Source: Corallium rubrum
Lineage: Eukaryota > Cnidaria > Anthozoa > Scleralcyonacea > Coralliidae
Direction: 5' to 3'
Assembly (NCBI GenBank): GCA_964035015.1
Contig: OZ036000.1
Coordinates: 2,741,599 to 2,805,598, forward strand
Length of the DNA stretch: 64,000 nt
The position numbers and the translations under genes were made by a program. The notes beneath the pieces are model-generated. The model did not search any database. It saw nothing but the letters and a program-made list of their open reading frames with translations, and was not told the origin of the DNA. Below are positions 60,458 through 64,000 of this stretch, one piece after another (within the stretch, counting starts at the first letter, position 1; each line of letters begins with the position of its first letter).

Positions 60458-63400
60458 CTACGATGGGCAGCAATAATGGACACCGGGTAATATGCACAAC
60501 ATTTCAAAAAGAAGATTTGCTGCTGCTAGTGCTGTTGTACCTTGTGGGTCATATGGTGGTGAAACCTAAAAAAAATATTTAAAAAAACTGGATAAAAATT
60601 ATATATGAATTGGGTAAACTGAACGATAAAAAGGCACACTTTGAATTAAAACAATATCTAACCACCACAATTAATATATTCCCCATCCAGTAGACAAAAA
60701 TGTAATGGCTCGACTAGAGCCTATAGTTTAAGCTACTCCACGCGTATGCGTTTTCAGATCGACTCGTTTTCATTTTAGTGATAACGTAGCAAACGTTTTT
60801 TGCGTGCACACGACAACGCAGCGTTGTTGAAAGTCTTCGTTTTCAAACTCTCAACTTTCAAATGCGTTTTTGAAAGTCTTCGTTTTCAAACTCTCAACTT
60901 TCAAATGCGTTGTTGAAAGTCTCCGTTTTCAAACTCTCAACTTTCAAATGCGTTTTTGAAAGTCTTCGTTTTCAAACTCTCAACTTTCAAATGCGATTTT
61001 AAAAGTCTTCGTTTTCGGTGAAAACAGAGACTTTCGAAAACAGTGACTCGGCGTTTACATGAGAGCCAAAAACGAATAAAAAAGTCTCCGTTTAGCTACG
61101 AAAACGCGTATAAACGTGTGCTAGACCTCCCAAGTCGACTACCGTTGTTTTAATACGTGTGGATACATGGACGAGACTTTAAAATACTCCTGTATGCATT
61201 GGTGGAAATGAAATGGCTGAAGATTCACATAAGTATTTCAATTCTATAAACACAAACCTCTAGTCCTAACTACATTTATTACAATTATATTACTTGATTT
61301 TAGTTGATTTATTGCAACATATTGGTACTTCACCCAGACACAAAATTTGGTCATTTCAACTTTGATTGACCCACCTCAACGACATCTCCTCCAACCACAT
61401 TGAGTCCTTTACATCCACGGATAATTTCTAAACCCTGGATACCTGTCAGGCCTCCAATTTCAGGTGTACCTGCGAGAAAACTACGATTTAACGGTATATC
61501 AACCAAGAGCTACAGTTTGCAAACAGTTTGGAAGTGGGAATAATTGTTGTGGGACAGCGAACAAAGGTGGAGAATGATATTTTTTAAAAAACAACTTTAT
61601 TGGATATACTTTACTATATATATGAAGATATCCAAACGGGAAGAGCGCGAACGGGACTCGAAGACCCATGCGAGGCGATCCCCCGTAGGAATTAAAATAC
61701 ACAAATATAAAAAACTACATACTGAAATTCGTTTGAAATTTATCGTTATCGTAGAATGAAGGATTTCAAGGCATAATATGTCCAGCTTATTTAGTTTCAG
61801 AAATTTTTTCCAGGTTATTTAAATATACCACGAAAAATAACTTTACTTTAATTTACTTTAAGTCACTTGACGTTAATACGTAGACGGGTAACAAAAACAG
61901 GTAGCGGAGAAGTGTTTCGGCATGAATAGTTATCGGTAGATTCATCACTAGTTAGTTTTGAAGGAGTTTAAAATAGTTTAGCATATTAACCTATGCTAGA
62001 GAATGATGAAATCTTGTACTGCATTTAAATGATTCAGAAGGAAAATTCAATACCAGAATAAATAAAATTTCAATCCGGAATGAGAACCAGTCGGAACTCA
62101 TTTAACCCATTCCGATCTGAGCCGACCAAAAACGATCCCTTTGTTTTTGTATCTACTGCGCATGCGAGTATTGTATCTACCGCGCATGCGAGTATTTTAT
62201 CTACTGCGCATGTGAGTATTTTATCTACTGCGCATGCGAGCATTGTATCTACTGCGCATGCGAGTATTTCATCTACTGCGCATGCGAGTATTTTATCAAT
62301 TGCGCATGCGAGTATTTCATCTACTGCGCATGCGAGTATTTTATCAATTGCGCATGCGAGTATTGTATCTACTGCGCATGCGAGTATTGTGTCTACTGCG
62401 CATGCGAGTATTTCATCTACTGCGCATGGGAGTATTGTATCTACTGCGCATGCGAGTGTTGTATCTACTGCGCATGCGAGTATTGTATCTACTGCGCATG
62501 CGAGTATTGTATCTACTGCGCATGCGAGTATTTTATCTACTGCGCATGCGAGTATTTTATCTACTGCGCATGTGAGTATTTTATCTACTGCGCATGCGAG
62601 TATTTTATCTACTGCGCATGCGAGTATTGTATCTACTGCGCATGCGAGTATTGTATCTACTGCGCATGCGAGTATTGTATCTACTGCGCATGCGAGTATT
62701 TTATCTACTGCGCATGCGAGTATTGTATCTACTGCGCATGCGAGTATTTTATCTACTGCGCATGCGAGTATAGATACTATGTCGGCATGCAAGGTTTTCC
62801 GATGTTAGTTAAGTAACAATAGAATAGTCTTCGGGACCAATCAAATTTCAGAATGTTTTTCCGATCATATCTGACGCAGTATATACATGTACGCCCAAGC
62901 GTGCCTATTTTTTACCCTGTCTAACGTCAAACACTCCAACCAGTCAAAGAGAGAACCTCAGATATCCTAAGCAGTTAATGAATAACAAATATTAAAAGAA
63001 TCATTTCAGCAGAACTGACCTGTTCCTGGTGCGACAGAAGGGTCAAGTACATCAATGTCAAAACTAATATACACCGGACCATCTCCCATTTGCTCTCTTA
63101 CTTCAGCCATAAGAGGCACCAATGACTTGTGCCAACACTCCTCGGAACGCACCACACGAAAACCCTAGTCGAACAGCAACATGAAACCATATTACACATT
63201 GGGCTCTTTGCAGGTGACGTCAAAGTCGCCTTGATGGATGGCAACTTCAAAGTACGCACGTTTAGCAAACAAAATAATTTTATTTTATTTATTTTATTTT
63301 ATTTTATTAGCTTTGCCAGATAAAAAAATGTATATGTACAGATATCAACATAGAAAAGTTATTTAGAAATGATGGCAGGGGATCCGCAACAGCGATTAGC

Positions 63401-64000
63401 CAATGAATAACAATAATGAATGACAATCCTTTTGTTTAAATGAATTTGTCACCAAGTTTGGAAATACGTGCAATAGATTATAGTCAATTGAGAAATACTC
63501 TGGGAACAGTCTTCACAAATCTTTTGTTTTTTGTTTATTAATATTTAAATAACAAGGTTGAGCAATTGAACCCAAACACTGCTATTGGATGATTGCTTCA
63601 TTATACCAAAAATAATTTTTTTCGCCGTCCACAACTAGTTTGCATAAACATGAACAAAAAGATAAAATCATGGAGATTCCAGACCATATTTTGATTGACT
63701 ACAATGAAACTAATATTCTTCTAAGTTATTCTTTCCAATTCTTTCCAAATGAAATAATTTGATAAAACTTGACACTGTGTAAACAGTACTCATCCAATCA
63801 TTAATAATTTATGAAGAAAGTTAAAAAAAAAAGTATTTAAACAGGTGTTGTAAATCGAATAAAAAATTGTCCTGATTTTTGGCTTTTGTATAAAATGCTG
63901 TTACAGCTCTGCCGCTCGTATGTATATGGATAATATACCTGTTCTTTAGAAAAGTTATAATCATCGTGACTATACAAACTACCACGAAGACCAATCTGAG
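60458..64000 (-). CDS. Agmatinase-like ureohydrolase, copy 2, 3' part (5' end outside window)
   Basis: Exons seen, 5' to 3': 63939-64000 (partial, exon 3), 63020-63164, 61375-61469, 60458-60565 (TAG). Borders and phases match copy 1 exon for exon. [16 protein letters not shown] and [13 protein letters not shown] are kept, so the C-terminal metal ligands and the fold are preserved. Differences from copy 1 include Tyr-Ser for Phe-Gly in exon 3 (GSLYSHDD), Asp for Val in MGDGP, and a C-terminus of HYCCPS where copy 1 has HYLE. The stop lies only 309 bp upstream of the copy 1 ATG, so the genes are head-to-tail tandem duplicates. No disabling change is seen in this part. Confidence 0.9.
60826..61015. 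repeat. About 42-bp tandem repeat, agmatinase copy 2 intron 5
   Basis: About five copies of the unit found at 52790-52935; it has one or two more copies than copy 1. Confidence 0.8.
61577..62003. other. Copy-2-specific insertion
   Basis: About 430 bp replaces about 40 bp at the corresponding site of copy 1 (near 53470-53510). Both sides retain GAGAATGAT. On the minus strand CTTCGAGTCCCGTTCG resembles a Pol III B box, so a SINE is possible. Confidence 0.45.
62148..62775. repeat. 24-bp minisatellite, about 26 copies (copy 2 intron 4)
   Basis: Unit TCTACTGCGCATGCGAGTAT, plus TGTA or TTTA. The core TGCGCATGCG is palindromic and one base off the NRF1 consensus. Because 24 is divisible by three, both strands stay open for 240 codons; these frames are not genes. 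Confidence 0.95.
63477..63704. mobile_element. MITE, CATAGTYAAT family, copy 4 (diverged)
   Basis: TATAGTCAATTGAG on the left, TTTTGATTGACTACA on the right, and the diagnostic centre TTGTTTATTAATATTTAAAT. It lies in agmatinase copy 2 intron 3 and is absent from copy 1, so it was inserted after the duplication or lost from copy 1. Confidence 0.75.

Noticed and set aside
62070-62808. 240-codon ORFs on both strands (ILACAVDT and SIVSTAHA repeats)
   Set aside because: The 24-bp minisatellite is a multiple of three without stops. It lies in an intron at the same place as the 3-copy array of the paralog.

Overview
The window is a metazoan nuclear contig. It has spliced genes with short GT-AG exons, long repeat-filled introns, divergent and convergent gene pairs, and very heavy loads of microsatellites, minisatellites and fold-back transposons. 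The mix of Penelope-like elements with hammerhead ribozymes, hAT transposons, 5S-like SINEs and an intronless class A GPCR suggests a marine invertebrate, perhaps a cnidarian or another early-branching animal. This placement is an inference with low confidence. I reassembled exons by hand from splice signals, reading-frame phase and remembered family sequences, and nothing was searched.

Layout. Positions 1-11407 (-) carry 23 in-phase exons of a CCDC87-like gene whose 3' end lies outside the window. Positions 11977-19273 (+) carry UBAP1, an ESCRT-I subunit, head-to-head with CCDC87 across a 569-bp promoter that contains an RFX X-box. UBAP1 intron 3 holds a 2.66-kb hAT/ZBED transposon with a perfect 8-bp target duplication. 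Positions 19750-21379 (-) carry HINT1, convergent with UBAP1 and head-to-head with a 17-exon secreted neprilysin-like M13 metallopeptidase at 21762-30889 (+). Nearly every long intron of the peptidase holds a different simple repeat.

Positions 31,000-42,600 are gene-poor and made of TA tracts, palindromes, SINEs, nested MITEs and a 114-bp tandem array. Positions 42805-43878 (+) are a single-exon class A GPCR. Positions 44,000-49,500 hold a hAT-type MITE and two opposed arrays of a roughly 127-bp satellite. Positions 49610-51323 (+) are RBM8A (Y14), a core exon-junction-complex protein. Positions 52442-60149 (-) are a complete agmatinase-like gene, and 60458-64000 (-) is the 3' part of a second tandem copy that runs off the window.

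The genes are housekeeping or signalling genes without an obvious shared pathway: vesicle sorting, nucleotide hydrolysis, peptide processing, mRNA quality control and polyamine or guanidine metabolism. The most interesting content is non-genic. Fold-back elements carry hammerhead-ribozyme cores, and two of these also encode the tail of a Penelope-like ORF and have 9- and 14-bp target duplications. There are several datable nested transposon insertions, and a minisatellite whose 24-bp unit resembles an NRF1 site has grown from 3 to about 26 copies between the two agmatinase paralogs.
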